A stretch of 64,000 bases of DNA from Planctomycetota bacterium. GTDB lineage: Bacteria; Planctomycetota; UBA1135; GCA-002686595. Numbering within the stretch: the first letter of the stretch is position 1; each line of letters opens with the position of its first letter. The stretch lies in the NCBI GenBank assembly GCA_029259635.1, contig JAJDEU010000004.1:1-64000 (forward strand), given 5' to 3'. This document shows positions 34,259 to 41,460 of the stretch, one piece after another. The notes below the pieces were generated by a model. The model saw only the letters and a program-made list of their open reading frames with translations, searched no databases and was not told the origin of the DNA. The translations under genes were made by a program, and so were the position numbers.

Positions 34259-34276
34259 CTGCCCTGGCTGGGGCAG
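34259..34276. terminator. Possible terminator between convergent genes
   Basis: CTGCCC and GGGCAG can pair around a six-base loop, followed by GGGGTTT. It sits in the 29-base gap between the convergent nSTAND and glycosyltransferase stops. The stem is short (6 bp), so this is a weak call. Confidence 0.3.
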
Positions 34277-34281
34277 GGGGT

Positions 34282-35421
34282 TTAGGCGCCGGCGAGCAAC
34301 CGGGCGTGCGCGGCGAGCTCCAGCAGGGTCGAAGGCAGCGCGGCGAGGTCAAAATGCGTGCGCACGGCGGCCTCGTTCGCGTCGAGCAGTCGCCTCAACG
34401 CCTCCGGGCGCTCCGCCAGCCTCACCACGGCGGCGGCCGCGGTGAGGTCGTAGGTCGTGACGCCGAAGGACTGGATCTCCGCGAGGATCGGGTAGGGGCC
34501 GGCCACGACGATCCGGCGGGCCGCGGCGGCCTCCACCACCGGAAGGCCCCAGCCCTCCCAGGTGGAGGACAAGACGACGAGATCGGCTGCGGCGTAGAGG
34601 TCGGCCTGGTGCTCGACGTGGCCGCGGACGAGGCCCGGCGCGTCCGCAAGCGCGGCGGCCACCGCGTCCGGTGGACGGGCCATGTCGTCGGTCAGCCAGT
34701 ACCGGACGCGCTGACCTGGGCGCTGACCCGGCGACCGATCCAGCCGTGCGGCGAGTTCGCGGGCAAACCGGACCGCGCCCGGGATGTTCTTGCTCGGGCC
34801 GTCGGCGCGTGCCGGGTGCGTGACGAGGATATCGTCGCGCTCGACGCCCAGCTCGGCCCGGGTCCGCTCCCGCGCCCCACCGCGCAGGCCGTCGACGTCG
34901 ACGCTGTTGTGCACTACCCGCAGCGCGCCGGCCTCGGCCAGGTGCGGCCAGCGCCGGGCGAAGTCGCCACGAGTGCGGTCGTTAATCAGGACGTGCAGGT
35001 GGCGGGCGTCGTGCAGTGGCACGGCGTCATCGGTCACCGGCCGCAACGGGGCGCCCTGCCACGGCGGGTCGTGATGGCGCAGCACGACGGGCACGCCTGC
35101 GGCGAGGGCGTGTTCCTCCCAGGCCCGGGCGGCCAGCGGAGCGCTGAACAGGGTACCCGCGTTGTCGAGCACCACCAGGTCGTGGGTGCCGCACAGCCGG
35201 TGAACGGTCTCGTGATCCACCGGCGGCGGCTCGCCGCCGGGGCGGTCGGCCCACATGCCGCGCACGACGACGTCACCCGGCACGTCGTCAACGAACAGGC
35301 CACCGGCCCGGGTGACCGGCCAGCCCAGCTCGCCGAACCCCATGCGCCACTTGCTGGCCTCCCGGGCGACGCCGTTGTACCCGCCGAATCGGTGGGTCAC
35401 CAGGCACACCCGCGTCGTCAC
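34282..35421 (-). CDS. GT4-like glycosyltransferase
   Basis: A 379-residue retaining glycosyltransferase of the GT-B fold. The N-terminus (VCLVTHRFGGYNGVAREASK) has the Gly-rich loop typical of GT4 enzymes. The C-terminal donor domain contains LVTHPARADGPSKNIPGAVR and the E-x7-E motif STWEGWGLPVVEAAA (about residue 300). The sugar donor and acceptor are unknown. The GTG start overlaps the stop of the anchored protein gene by four bases, so the pair is co-expressed, possibly modifying a surface polymer or glycan. It is convergent with the nSTAND gene. Confidence 0.82.
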   Translation of the reverse strand: MTTRVCLVTHRFGGYNGVAREASKWRMGFGELGWPVTRAGGLFVDDVPGDVVVRGMWADRPGGEPPPVDHETVHRLCGTHDLVVLDNAGTLFSAPLAARAWEEHALAAGVPVVLRHHDPPWQGAPLRPVTDDAVPLHDARHLHVLINDRTRGDFARRWPHLAEAGALRVVHNSVDVDGLRGGARERTRAELGVERDDILVTHPARADGPSKNIPGAVRFARELAARLDRSPGQRPGQRVRYWLTDDMARPPDAVAAALADAPGLVRGHVEHQADLYAAADLVVLSSTWEGWGLPVVEAAAARRIVVAGPYPILAEIQSFGVTTYDLTAAAAVVRLAERPEALRRLLDANEAAVRTHFDLAALPSTLLELAAHARLLAGA

Positions 35422-35987
35422 GACGTGACCTGCGGCCCGGGGACTCGCAGTGAGGCGATGTCACCGATGGTCTCGACGCTGGAGTGGTAACCCGGCTCGT
35501 AGTGGTCCGGATCCTCATTGCCCGCCACCTGCATCTGGCAGGAGATCGCCTCCACCGGGTAGCCGGTCTTCAACCGGCCGCACAATTCGTGGTTGAGCGT
35601 CTCCCAGTACGGGGTCTTCGATAGGTCCGCGGTTCTCAGGAACTCCAGAGCCGCAGTGCGCAACTTGCGGTAGTCCGGGATCTCGCCCTCCGCGAGACCC
35701 CAGATGTATCGGTAGTGGAAAAACAGGTTGAGCCGCTGGCCGCCCTGGTTGGGTGTCGTGACACCGAGGACCTCGAACATGAACTCGCGGCGGTGTTCAC
35801 CAGCCGCCGCGTCGCCGCCCAGCGACCCTCCGCCGGCCAGGGCGTACCCGGCGGCACCAAGCCCGGCGGCAACGATCATCCCGAGCAGCAACGCCAGGGT
35901 TCCGACTACTAGACGGCTTCCCCGCGCACTCGACTCGGAATCTATTGCTGCCGTCGCGCTCGACCGCTCCAGTTCGACATCGGCCAT
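35418..35987 (-). CDS. Anchored protein coupled to the glycosyltransferase
   Basis: A 189-residue protein of unknown function. After a short acidic N-terminus comes one membrane helix (LVVGTLALLLGMIVAAGLGA, about residues 26-46). A globular extracytoplasmic domain follows, rich in aromatic residues (LFFHYRYIWGLAEGEIPDYR) and with two Cys (ELCGRL, ISCQMQV) that may form a disulfide. The start is taken at ATG 35987, which has a GGAAGG site; the upstream in-frame extension to 36023 adds a random-looking dozen residues. It precedes and overlaps the glycosyltransferase gene. Confidence 0.62.
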   Translation of the reverse strand: MADVELERSSATAAIDSESSARGSRLVVGTLALLLGMIVAAGLGAAGYALAGGGSLGGDAAAGEHRREFMFEVLGVTTPNQGGQRLNLFFHYRYIWGLAEGEIPDYRKLRTAALEFLRTADLSKTPYWETLNHELCGRLKTGYPVEAISCQMQVAGNEDPDHYEPGYHSSVETIGDIASLRVPGPQVTS

Positions 35988-36023
35988 GGCACGCCTTCCC
36001 CCTATCCCAACCGATACCACCAC

Positions 36024-36347
36024 GGACGCCTCGCCACTGCCGCCCTATCCGGGAGCAGGCTAGGCCGAGCTTGACGTTGCGTGATCCTCGCCGCGCGGGT
36101 TTGCGGCGAAGGATGGCTGGTCAGGGGAGCAGGACCAGTTGTCCGCTGCGGACTACGGCCGGGCCACCGCGAGGCGGGAGACGCCGCCGCGCTCAACGCC
36201 GCCGCGCTGGCCGCCGCGTCCGACCCATCCGACGAGCCACCGCCACCTGGTTGCCGAATGACTGCCGCGCGGCTGAGGACCGCGCAACGCGCAAACCTGG
36301 ACTCCACGCGCCCCGGGATCAGCGCGTTCTGAGCGTTTTGAGCAGGG
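36024..36347. other. Intergenic region with one palindrome
   Basis: No gene is supported here. The only notable element is the palindrome at 36139-36155, about 150 bases upstream of the minus-strand pair at 35987. The remainder has no conserved protein motif in any frame and ends at the left CTAG of the IS element. Confidence 0.4.
36139..36155. promoter_or_regulatory. Second copy of the TTGTCCGC palindrome
   Basis: TTGTCCGC-T-GCGGACTA differs from the copy at 29768-29784 at two arm positions (one being the flanking base) and the centre. It lies upstream of the anchored-protein/glycosyltransferase pair. The two sites therefore bracket the whole nSTAND-glycosyltransferase region and suggest common control. 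Confidence 0.45.
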
Positions 36348-36476
36348 CTAGAGCCTGTCCTTTGGATCATGGGACGGGTCGCGGAGCCAGATTCTGATCG
36401 AGGCGACATCGACTGTTCTGCGGAACACGAAGTCTCTCTTGTCGTAGCGGGTGGCGGCCGCGCGGTGGCCCTTGAG
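36348..36476 (-). pseudogene. IS5-type transposase, C-terminal remnant
   Basis: The fragment reads LKGHRAAATRYDKRDFVFRR and then VDVASIRIWLRDP before a TAG stop. This is the usual C-terminus of IS5-family DDE transposases (with the RYDK motif near the last catalytic Glu). It begins abruptly at about 36476, where istB sequence starts on the other strand. Confidence 0.75.
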
Positions 36477-36639
36477 CTCGAACCTGCACCCCTCGGGGTT
36501 CGACGAGATCATGCCCAAGACCCTGGCCACCGCCACGGTCGACCGGCTGCTGCACCACGCCCACATCGTCGTCACCGACGGTGACAGCTACCGACTCGCG
36601 CAAGCCACCGCCGGCAAGGGGGTCACCGCCTTGAACTGA
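36475..36639 (+). pseudogene. istB: IS21-type IstB helper, C-terminal remnant
   Basis: Fifty-four codons ending in TGA encode SSNLHPSGFDEIMPKTL and RLLHHAHIVVTDGDSYRL, the typical C-terminus of IstB ATP-binding helpers of IS21-family elements. The ATPase core is missing. It follows directly after the IS5 junction. Confidence 0.75.
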
Positions 36640-36663
36640 CCGAACACGACCGAGGGCGGGGAA

Positions 36664-36747
36664 ATATCTGGCCGCCGTCGGGGAGAACCATCTGGCCACC
36701 AGCGGGGAGAACTACTGGCCGCCAGCGGGGAGAACGAACTGGCCCTT
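36664..36747 (+). repeat. IS21-type terminal tandem repeats
   Basis: Four imperfect copies of a unit of about 24 bases based on CTGGCCGCCAGCGGGGAGAA follow the istB stop. IS21-family ends carry such multiple transposase-binding repeats. The last copy is truncated where IS5 sequence resumes. Confidence 0.65.
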
Positions 36748-36748
36748 G

Positions 36749-36801
36749 ACAGGCTCCAGCCGCACCCATTCCTGGTCGGTCAGATCATGACGATCGCGCA
36801 C
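36749..36801 (-). pseudogene. IS5-type transposase, N-terminal remnant
   Basis: From GTG 36801 on the minus strand the frame reads VRDRHDLTDQEWVRLEP, the start of IS5-family transposases, and is cut off by the IS21-type repeats. It pairs with the C-terminal remnant at 36348-36476. Confidence 0.6.
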
Positions 36802-36858
36802 GAACAGGATCTACCGCATCCGCCGCCCTAGATCCACGGGACACGCTCTAGGCGAGGG

Positions 36859-37752
36859 CTAGGCGAGAGCCCGATACTCCTGAGCGATCCTCTCGACGAG
36901 TTCGGCAGCTTCGCTGCCAAAGACTGCGGCGTGCTCGAGGTGGGTGAAGACAGCCGCGAGGACGTCGGCGTCAGTCTGGCCCAGCAGCGCAGTGCCGGTG
37001 TGGGTGCCGATCTGGGCCATCCGCTCATCTACGCGGTACCCGCCGGCGGGCAGGTCATAGATGTGGAAGCCGTGCAGGGGCTGGACAGCCACCGGGGTCA
37101 TTGACGGGATCACACCGACGCGGACATGAGGACCAGCCCGGCGGATCATGCCGGCGATGTGATCCATCTGGTCGGCCATCACCGTGCCGCCGGCGAAGTT
37201 CCAGCGTAACGCCCCTTCTGTGTGGATAAGCGTCCATTCCCGAGTCGACCCGTCAAGTAACGCGCGACCGCGAGCTAGCCTGACCTCAACGGCCTGCTCG
37301 GCTTCGGCGGCATCGTATTCGTGCCAGACCGCTCGCGCGTACGACTCGGTCTGCAAAACGCCAAGCACCGTGCTGGGATGAAAGGACCGCACCCCCTCGG
37401 ACTGGTCCTCAATGTCGCGGATGCGTTGCTGGAAATGCCAGCTTCCTTGCGCCAGCACCGCTCGTGCGCGGACCGTCTCAGGGCGAATGGCCGACGCCAT
37501 TGCAACCACGCGCTCCCGGGTACCCGGGTCCGCGCCGTACACCTGCAGCAGTACCGGGAGATACCCCTCAGGATCTGGGACGGACCGACCTCTCTCGGCG
37601 CGGGACAGCTCCGCCTGGGAAAATTTGATCGTAGGGTCGATGGCCTTCAGTGCGTCGACAACCTGGGTCTGTCGCAGTCCCGCGTCGCGACGCAGCGCGG
37701 ACAGCGCCCGGGACAGCGCTGTACCCCGGCCTGCATGGTCCGCGCCCGTCAT
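36859..37752 (-). CDS. XRE-type regulator with DUF5753 (Scr1-like)
   Basis: A 297-residue cytoplasmic regulator. An N-terminal helix-turn-helix (ALSRALSALRRDAGLRQTQV and FSQAELSRAERGR, residues 9-60) is followed by the DUF5753/Scr1 domain: VLGVLQTESYARAV, then LIHTEGALRW and PLHGFHIYDLP. Such proteins pair with a small DUF6879 or DUF397 partner in actinomycetes and may form toxin-antitoxin-like regulatory couples. ATG 37752 is chosen; it follows the DUF6879 stop by seven bases and has a GGAAGG site. The longer frame to 37941 overlaps that gene. Confidence 0.85.
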   Translation of the reverse strand: MTGADHAGRGTALSRALSALRRDAGLRQTQVVDALKAIDPTIKFSQAELSRAERGRSVPDPEGYLPVLLQVYGADPGTRERVVAMASAIRPETVRARAVLAQGSWHFQQRIRDIEDQSEGVRSFHPSTVLGVLQTESYARAVWHEYDAAEAEQAVEVRLARGRALLDGSTREWTLIHTEGALRWNFAGGTVMADQMDHIAGMIRRAGPHVRVGVIPSMTPVAVQPLHGFHIYDLPAGGYRVDERMAQIGTHTGTALLGQTDADVLAAVFTHLEHAAVFGSEAAELVERIAQEYRALA

Positions 37753-37759
37753 CGACTGG

Positions 37760-38314
37760 TCAGGCCGCCTTCCGCGTTGCGCGGTGATGCTCGGGGTGGC
37801 GGTCCCACCACGAGTAGAACGGCTCAGCCGCCGCCCACAGAGCATCGCGGGCCCGTAGGTACGGGCCGGCGTCCCCCGCGAGATCGGCGCCAAGGTAGCG
37901 GCCCACATCGTCGTAGTGCATTCGTGCGGCTGTGGTCCCATCCACCAGCCAAAAGTCGTGGGCAGGAAGATCGGCAGGCAGCGCCGCCGCCGAGAGGTCG
38001 AGGATGCGGCACTCGTCGCCTGCTGCGGTGTTGTACGCGTATCCCCACTCGCACGCGTACCGCTCGTAGTCCGACAGTGGCGGCTGAATCAAGCGGACTC
38101 GATGCCAGTGCACCCCCCGCGCGGACTCCCCACGCAGCAGATCCAGCCATCCCTGCTTGCGGGTCATCGTGGGGCCGGGAAGGCCCTGGACGTACCGCTC
38201 GTAGTCTCCTCCGTCGCTGGACACCATGTACCGACGCAGGCCTTCCCACCGAAACACGCTGCCGCCGGCCCGGGCACCCATGAGTAGCTCGCCGAGCTGC
38301 TTCTCGTCCAACAT
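37760..38314 (-). CDS. DUF6879 family protein
   Basis: A 184-residue protein with the family's pattern: LFRWEGLRRYMV-like start (SVFRWEGLRRYMVSSDGGDY), ARGVHWHRVRLIQPPLSDYE in the middle and EPFYSWWDRHPEHH at the end. These proteins are encoded just before DUF5753-type regulators across Streptomyces and Pseudonocardia and are thought to act as their partners. The start has a GGAGGAG site. It lies 17 bases after the small upstream gene, forming a three-gene operon. Confidence 0.82.
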   Translation of the reverse strand: MLDEKQLGELLMGARAGGSVFRWEGLRRYMVSSDGGDYERYVQGLPGPTMTRKQGWLDLLRGESARGVHWHRVRLIQPPLSDYERYACEWGYAYNTAAGDECRILDLSAAALPADLPAHDFWLVDGTTAARMHYDDVGRYLGADLAGDAGPYLRARDALWAAAEPFYSWWDRHPEHHRATRKAA

Positions 38315-38331
38315 CGTCGCTCCTCCGGCTC

Positions 38332-38538
38332 CTAGGCGATGTGGTTGGGGACCCTGCCGACCTGCTCGCCTGGCCCAGCATGCGGGGCCAGGGCGGTGGC
38401 GATCTCCGGGTCCAGATCGGTTGTGAACACGTAGTAGGTGTGGTCTGGGTCAGACGCCACCCGGATCTTCTTCGGGCAGGTCGGGCCTTCCGAGCAGGGA
38501 CCCTCCGGGCCTGCGATCACGGTGTAGTCGACGGCCAT
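38332..38538 (-). CDS. Small protein of the DUF6879-regulator operon
   Basis: A 68-residue protein (MAVDYTVIAGPEGPCSEG at the start, KKIRVASDPDHTYYVFTT in the middle) with two Cys in the first 21 residues. It has a strong ribosome site (GAGGAGG) and precedes DUF6879 by 17 bases. I know of no function. Its conserved place in front of such pairs suggests a third member of the module. Confidence 0.65.
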   Translation of the reverse strand: MAVDYTVIAGPEGPCSEGPTCPKKIRVASDPDHTYYVFTTDLDPEIATALAPHAGPGEQVGRVPNHIA

Positions 38539-38858
38539 GTGTGCCTCCTCAGCAGCGTGGACGCCACCGAGTGTCCTGGGGGAACCGAAGTCTAGTCAAC
38601 AGGCTGCTGAATAGCCCTTCTGGGTGGATCAGACAGGTACGAGGTTGATTCTATCCCGCACGGTGCTGGATATTGTCATGGTTGGCCGCGCCGGAGCCTC
38701 CTCGGCACTGAACGAACCGGCGGGGCCAACACCCAGAACCCCACTGCGGGACACATCGCGGATCCCAACGCGGCGGCGAGGCTAACCGAGGAGGCCCGGC
38801 GGATGCGACCCGCCGAGGCCTCGATGACCAGAAGAGCCAGTGAGAGGAGTTCCGGGCG
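38539..38858. promoter_or_regulatory. Divergent promoter region with leader hairpin
   Basis: This region separates the minus-strand regulator operon from the DUF6919 gene. A candidate plus-strand promoter is TTGATT (38645-38650) with GATATT (38669-38674), 18 bases apart, and the DNA there is AT-richer than average. A hairpin follows at 38791-38822. No operator repeat is obvious. Confidence 0.35.
38791..38822 (+). promoter_or_regulatory. Leader hairpin, copy 1
   Basis: GAGGCCCGGCGG pairs with CCCGCCGAGGCCTC across a loop of about six bases, 37 bases before the DUF6919 start. Almost the same hairpin stands 36 bases before whiB (41393-41425). The shared position and sequence suggest an attenuator or RNA-protein site, not a plain terminator; no U tract follows. 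Confidence 0.55.
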
Positions 38859-40223
38859 ATGACCAGACTACGAGTGGTTGGGAGCGCGGCACGGCGGGGT
38901 CGGGAGGCCGCGCTGGAGAGGAAGCGCCGCAACGCCGACCGCGACCAGTGGCACGGCGCCGAAACGCTCTCCGAGCTGGGCGAGGTGACCGCCCGCTGGT
39001 TGGAGGGCGACATCGTCCACAACCCCAGCTACAACGGGCGCCCCGACCCGGAGATCGACGTGATCGCGGCCCCGCTGGCGGCGGCGAACCGGTCAGGGTT
39101 CGTCACCGGCGGGTCGCAGCCCGGTGGTACGTGGGATGGATGGGTGCAGCGGGCGGCGGTCGACGGGTTCGCCGACGACGCCACACGGGAGCGGCTACTC
39201 GAGGTCGCGACGCGGCACGGGCTGACGTGTATCTCCCACAAGGCGCCGATGCTGCGCACCGACTACGGCCTCACCGAGACGGTCACCGTTACGCGCCTCA
39301 GGCCCGGTGACGACCCTGAGGTGTGGAATCCGCACACCAACTTCGGGGCGGCGTTGTCGCGGTACACGGTCCGCGACGGCCTGATCATCACAGCGAATGA
39401 GGATGTCCTCGACGAGGCCGCCGAGGTGTGGCAGGTCACCCTGATGGATCCCGATTGGGGCTCCAACGCCAGCCTCGTCGCCGCCCTTGACGAGTTCTCC
39501 GGGCGCACCTCGGACGGGCCCACCTCGCTGTTCTCGCACGAGCAGGTGGTGGAGCACGCCACCTGGAAGGACGCCGACGGCCAGCCGCAGCGGGGCGTCA
39601 TCCGCTGGGCCGACCCCCTCGCGGCAGAACCGCCCGCGCTGGAAGTTGCGTGGGACGGCTGCCCCGACGCGTTCGACGACCTTGACCGGGTTGCCGCCGA
39701 CCTGCGCCCGTACGTGCCGCCCGGCCTGCCTGTGATGACCCGGCCCGCCAGTTGCTCGGAGGTTGCTGTGTCCCTCACCGCGTTCGGATACGCAGACGGC
39801 GCGGAGGTCCAGCACATGTCGTGGACCGACCCGGCTGGACGGCCGCTGAGGGGCAAGGTGCGAGTTCTCCCCCTGACCCCGGATGAGCGGGCGGAGGGGG
39901 GCTACGCCGAAGCCGAAGTGCGTTGGGTGGGAGCCGCGTTCCCCACGGAACTCGACTCCGACACCGCCAAGGATCTCCGCCCCCTCGCCCCGGCCCCGGC
40001 CTCGCCGACCGCTGAGCAGATCGCCGAGATGCGCGACTGGATCAGCGACTGCACCTGGGGAGACCTCGACCCCGAAGAAATCGACGACCTCCCGGACGAG
40101 GCCGTCGTGCGTGGTGTCGACACCCACTACGACGGCGGGGTCGCCGGGTTCCTGGCCGACCTCAACCCGCCACCACCGCGCCAGGCCCCGGGAGCGACTC
40201 CGCTGCCGGCCGGGCAGGTCTGA
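38859..40223 (+). CDS. DUF6919-like protein
   Basis: A 454-residue soluble protein of unknown function. The N-terminus MTRLRVVG is shared, even at the nucleotide level, with WhiB at 41461. The next 200 residues (WHGAETLSELGEVTARWLEG, RSGFVTGGSQPGG, TDYGLTETVTVTRL) resemble DUF6919 proteins of actinobacterial plasmids and phages. Two later segments look like tandem repeats of about 65 residues (around 285-305 and 315-385), each with a VSLTAFG or LDRVAADLR and WTDPAGRPLRGKV-like pattern. It ends with an acidic helix and a Pro tail. The stop overlaps the next start. Confidence 0.6.
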   Translation: MTRLRVVGSAARRGREAALERKRRNADRDQWHGAETLSELGEVTARWLEGDIVHNPSYNGRPDPEIDVIAAPLAAANRSGFVTGGSQPGGTWDGWVQRAAVDGFADDATRERLLEVATRHGLTCISHKAPMLRTDYGLTETVTVTRLRPGDDPEVWNPHTNFGAALSRYTVRDGLIITANEDVLDEAAEVWQVTLMDPDWGSNASLVAALDEFSGRTSDGPTSLFSHEQVVEHATWKDADGQPQRGVIRWADPLAAEPPALEVAWDGCPDAFDDLDRVAADLRPYVPPGLPVMTRPASCSEVAVSLTAFGYADGAEVQHMSWTDPAGRPLRGKVRVLPLTPDERAEGGYAEAEVRWVGAAFPTELDSDTAKDLRPLAPAPASPTAEQIAEMRDWISDCTWGDLDPEEIDDLPDEAVVRGVDTHYDGGVAGFLADLNPPPPRQAPGATPLPAGQV

Positions 40224-40513
40224 TGGCTGCCACGGCGGTACGGGATGCGCTGACGGAAAGTGTCGACGCGGAGAGGCTGGAGTGCGCAGCGCACGAGGTC
40301 GCCCACGGCCTGTGTTGGGACGCTGGCGGATTCGCCGTCGACGAGATCGTGATCCGCACCGGCTGGTTCGGCGGCATCGGGGACGCCTACTGCAACCTCC
40401 GCGAGCTGGACCGCTATGCCCGGCCAGGCTGGTTTCAGGCGAGGCCGTACGTCGTGTCCGGGCGGAGCCGCCTGTACATCGCCGACGGGCACCACCGGAT
40501 CATCGCGGCGCCC
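40223..40513 (+). pseudogene. Truncated chimeric gene: HEVAH region plus DGHHR region
   Basis: The start codon overlaps the DUF6919 stop. Residues 20-75 include CAAHEVAHGLCWDAGG (an HExxH zinc-peptidase-like motif) and VIRTGWFGG. Residues 76-97 (RPYVVSGRSRLYIADGHHRI) look like the end of a ParB-like or phage protein. The frame then runs on without a natural stop straight across the antisense of the gntR gene to 41464. The point where homology-like sequence ends (about 40513) coincides with the gntR stop, so I read this as a recombination scar. It could still be expressed as an aberrant protein. Confidence 0.55.
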
Positions 40514-41263
40514 CTACTCCGCGTCGAACGTGTAGGTGAGCTCGTACCGTTCACCGATCGCGACGACCTGATTGACCTCCGCCGGCCGGGTGGCGGTGCG
40601 GGCAACCCGAGTGATGGCGAAGACCGGGTCACCGGCATTGATGTTCAGCCGGGCGGCTTGCTCGGTGGTGGCGCGGCCGATGCGCACGGTCTCCTCGAAG
40701 TGATCGAGCCGATGCCCGGCCTTCTCCAGGAGGGCGTAGAGGCCGCCGGGTCCGGTGTCGCGGGACTCGATCGCCGTGTTCTCGGTCAGATCGCGCGGCA
40801 GCCAGCTCGTAGCCAGCTGCACCGGCGCGTCGTCGGCGAACATGACGCGATCGCGCACGAGGACCTCGGTGCCGGGGTCGAGGTCGAGCGCCTGCGCGAC
40901 AGCGGCGGTGGCAGGCTCTATGCGGATGTCCACCTCGGTCCTAGCGGTCCAGCCGCCGGCGTGAGCATCAGACATGAATGTGCCCCGGCCGTCCTGGCGC
41001 TCGTCCCGGTGGAGGCGTTGGCGGGTCATCCGCAGGATCGTCGGCGGCTGGCGCACGTACCAACCCGAGCCGGTACGGCCATCCGCCAGGCCCTCGGCGA
41101 TCAGCTCCTTCACCGCGTTCACCGCGGTCCAGCCCGAGCACCCGAAGCGCTCCACCATCTCCGACCGGCTCGGCAGGCGAGCACCTGGCGGGTACTCGCC
41201 GCGCACGATCGCGGCCCGCAGCTCCTCGGCGAGCTTCCGGGCGGTCATGCGCTCCTGCGCCAC
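40514..41263 (-). CDS. GntR/HutC-type transcriptional repressor (KorSA-like)
   Basis: A 249-residue regulator. The winged helix lies at residues 5-75 (LAEELRAAIVRGEYPPGARL, then SRSEMVERFGCSGWTAVNAV) and the UTRA effector-binding domain at about 95-245 (DPGTEVLVRDRVMFADDAPV, then LPRDL). In AICEs and Streptomyces plasmids such repressors (KorSA, KorA) silence transfer genes. Three palindromic sites lie just upstream, so it probably represses itself and the divergent whiB-tra operon. Start GTG 41263 or ATG 41248; neither has a strong ribosome site. Longer frames to 42067 overlap whiB. Confidence 0.85.
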   Translation of the reverse strand: MAQERMTARKLAEELRAAIVRGEYPPGARLPSRSEMVERFGCSGWTAVNAVKELIAEGLADGRTGSGWYVRQPPTILRMTRQRLHRDERQDGRGTFMSDAHAGGWTARTEVDIRIEPATAAVAQALDLDPGTEVLVRDRVMFADDAPVQLATSWLPRDLTENTAIESRDTGPGGLYALLEKAGHRLDHFEETVRIGRATTEQAARLNINAGDPVFAITRVARTATRPAEVNQVVAIGERYELTYTFDAE

Positions 41264-41274
41264 CGCCACACCGT

Positions 41275-41363
41275 ACCTGTCTGCACAGATTCCACGAACG
41301 GACGCAACCGAAGTCTCTTGCCAACCTGTGCGCACAGGTGGCAGGCTACCTGTGCGCACAGGT
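41275..41363. promoter_or_regulatory. Triple palindromic operator for the GntR repressor
   Basis: ACCTGTGCGCACAGGT, a perfect 16-base palindrome, occurs at 41324-41339 and 41348-41363 (24 bases apart). A degenerate copy, ACCTGTCTGCACAGAT, lies at 41275-41290, next to the gntR start. Their position between gntR and whiB fits an operator controlling both directions. Confidence 0.75.
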
Positions 41364-41392
41364 TCGAGGGTGGGGGACCCGCGCACACAAGT

Positions 41393-41425
41393 GAGGCCCC
41401 GGCGGACGCAACCCGCCGAGGCCTC
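41393..41425 (+). promoter_or_regulatory. Leader hairpin, copy 2
   Basis: GAGGCCCCGGCGG pairs with CCCGCCGAGGCCTC, 36 bases before the whiB start. It matches the hairpin at 38791-38822 in sequence and spacing. The gene starts after both also share about 18 identical bases (atgaccagactacgagt). Confidence 0.55.
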
Positions 41426-41460
41426 GGTGACCGCAGGAACAGGAAAGGGGTCCAACGGCC

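Larger units (their letters stand above)
36348..36851. mobile_element. IS5-type element gutted by an IS21-type fragment
   Basis: The ends are inverted repeats. The left end starts CTAGAGCCTGTCC (36348) and the right end, read on the complement, starts CTAGAGCGTGTCC (36851). They match at 18 of 21 positions. CTAG at both tips fits the YTAR target duplication of IS5-family elements. The minus strand keeps the first codons and the last codons of one DDE transposase. The middle is replaced by the 3' end of an IS21-family istB and its terminal repeats. The element is dead. Confidence 0.7.
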
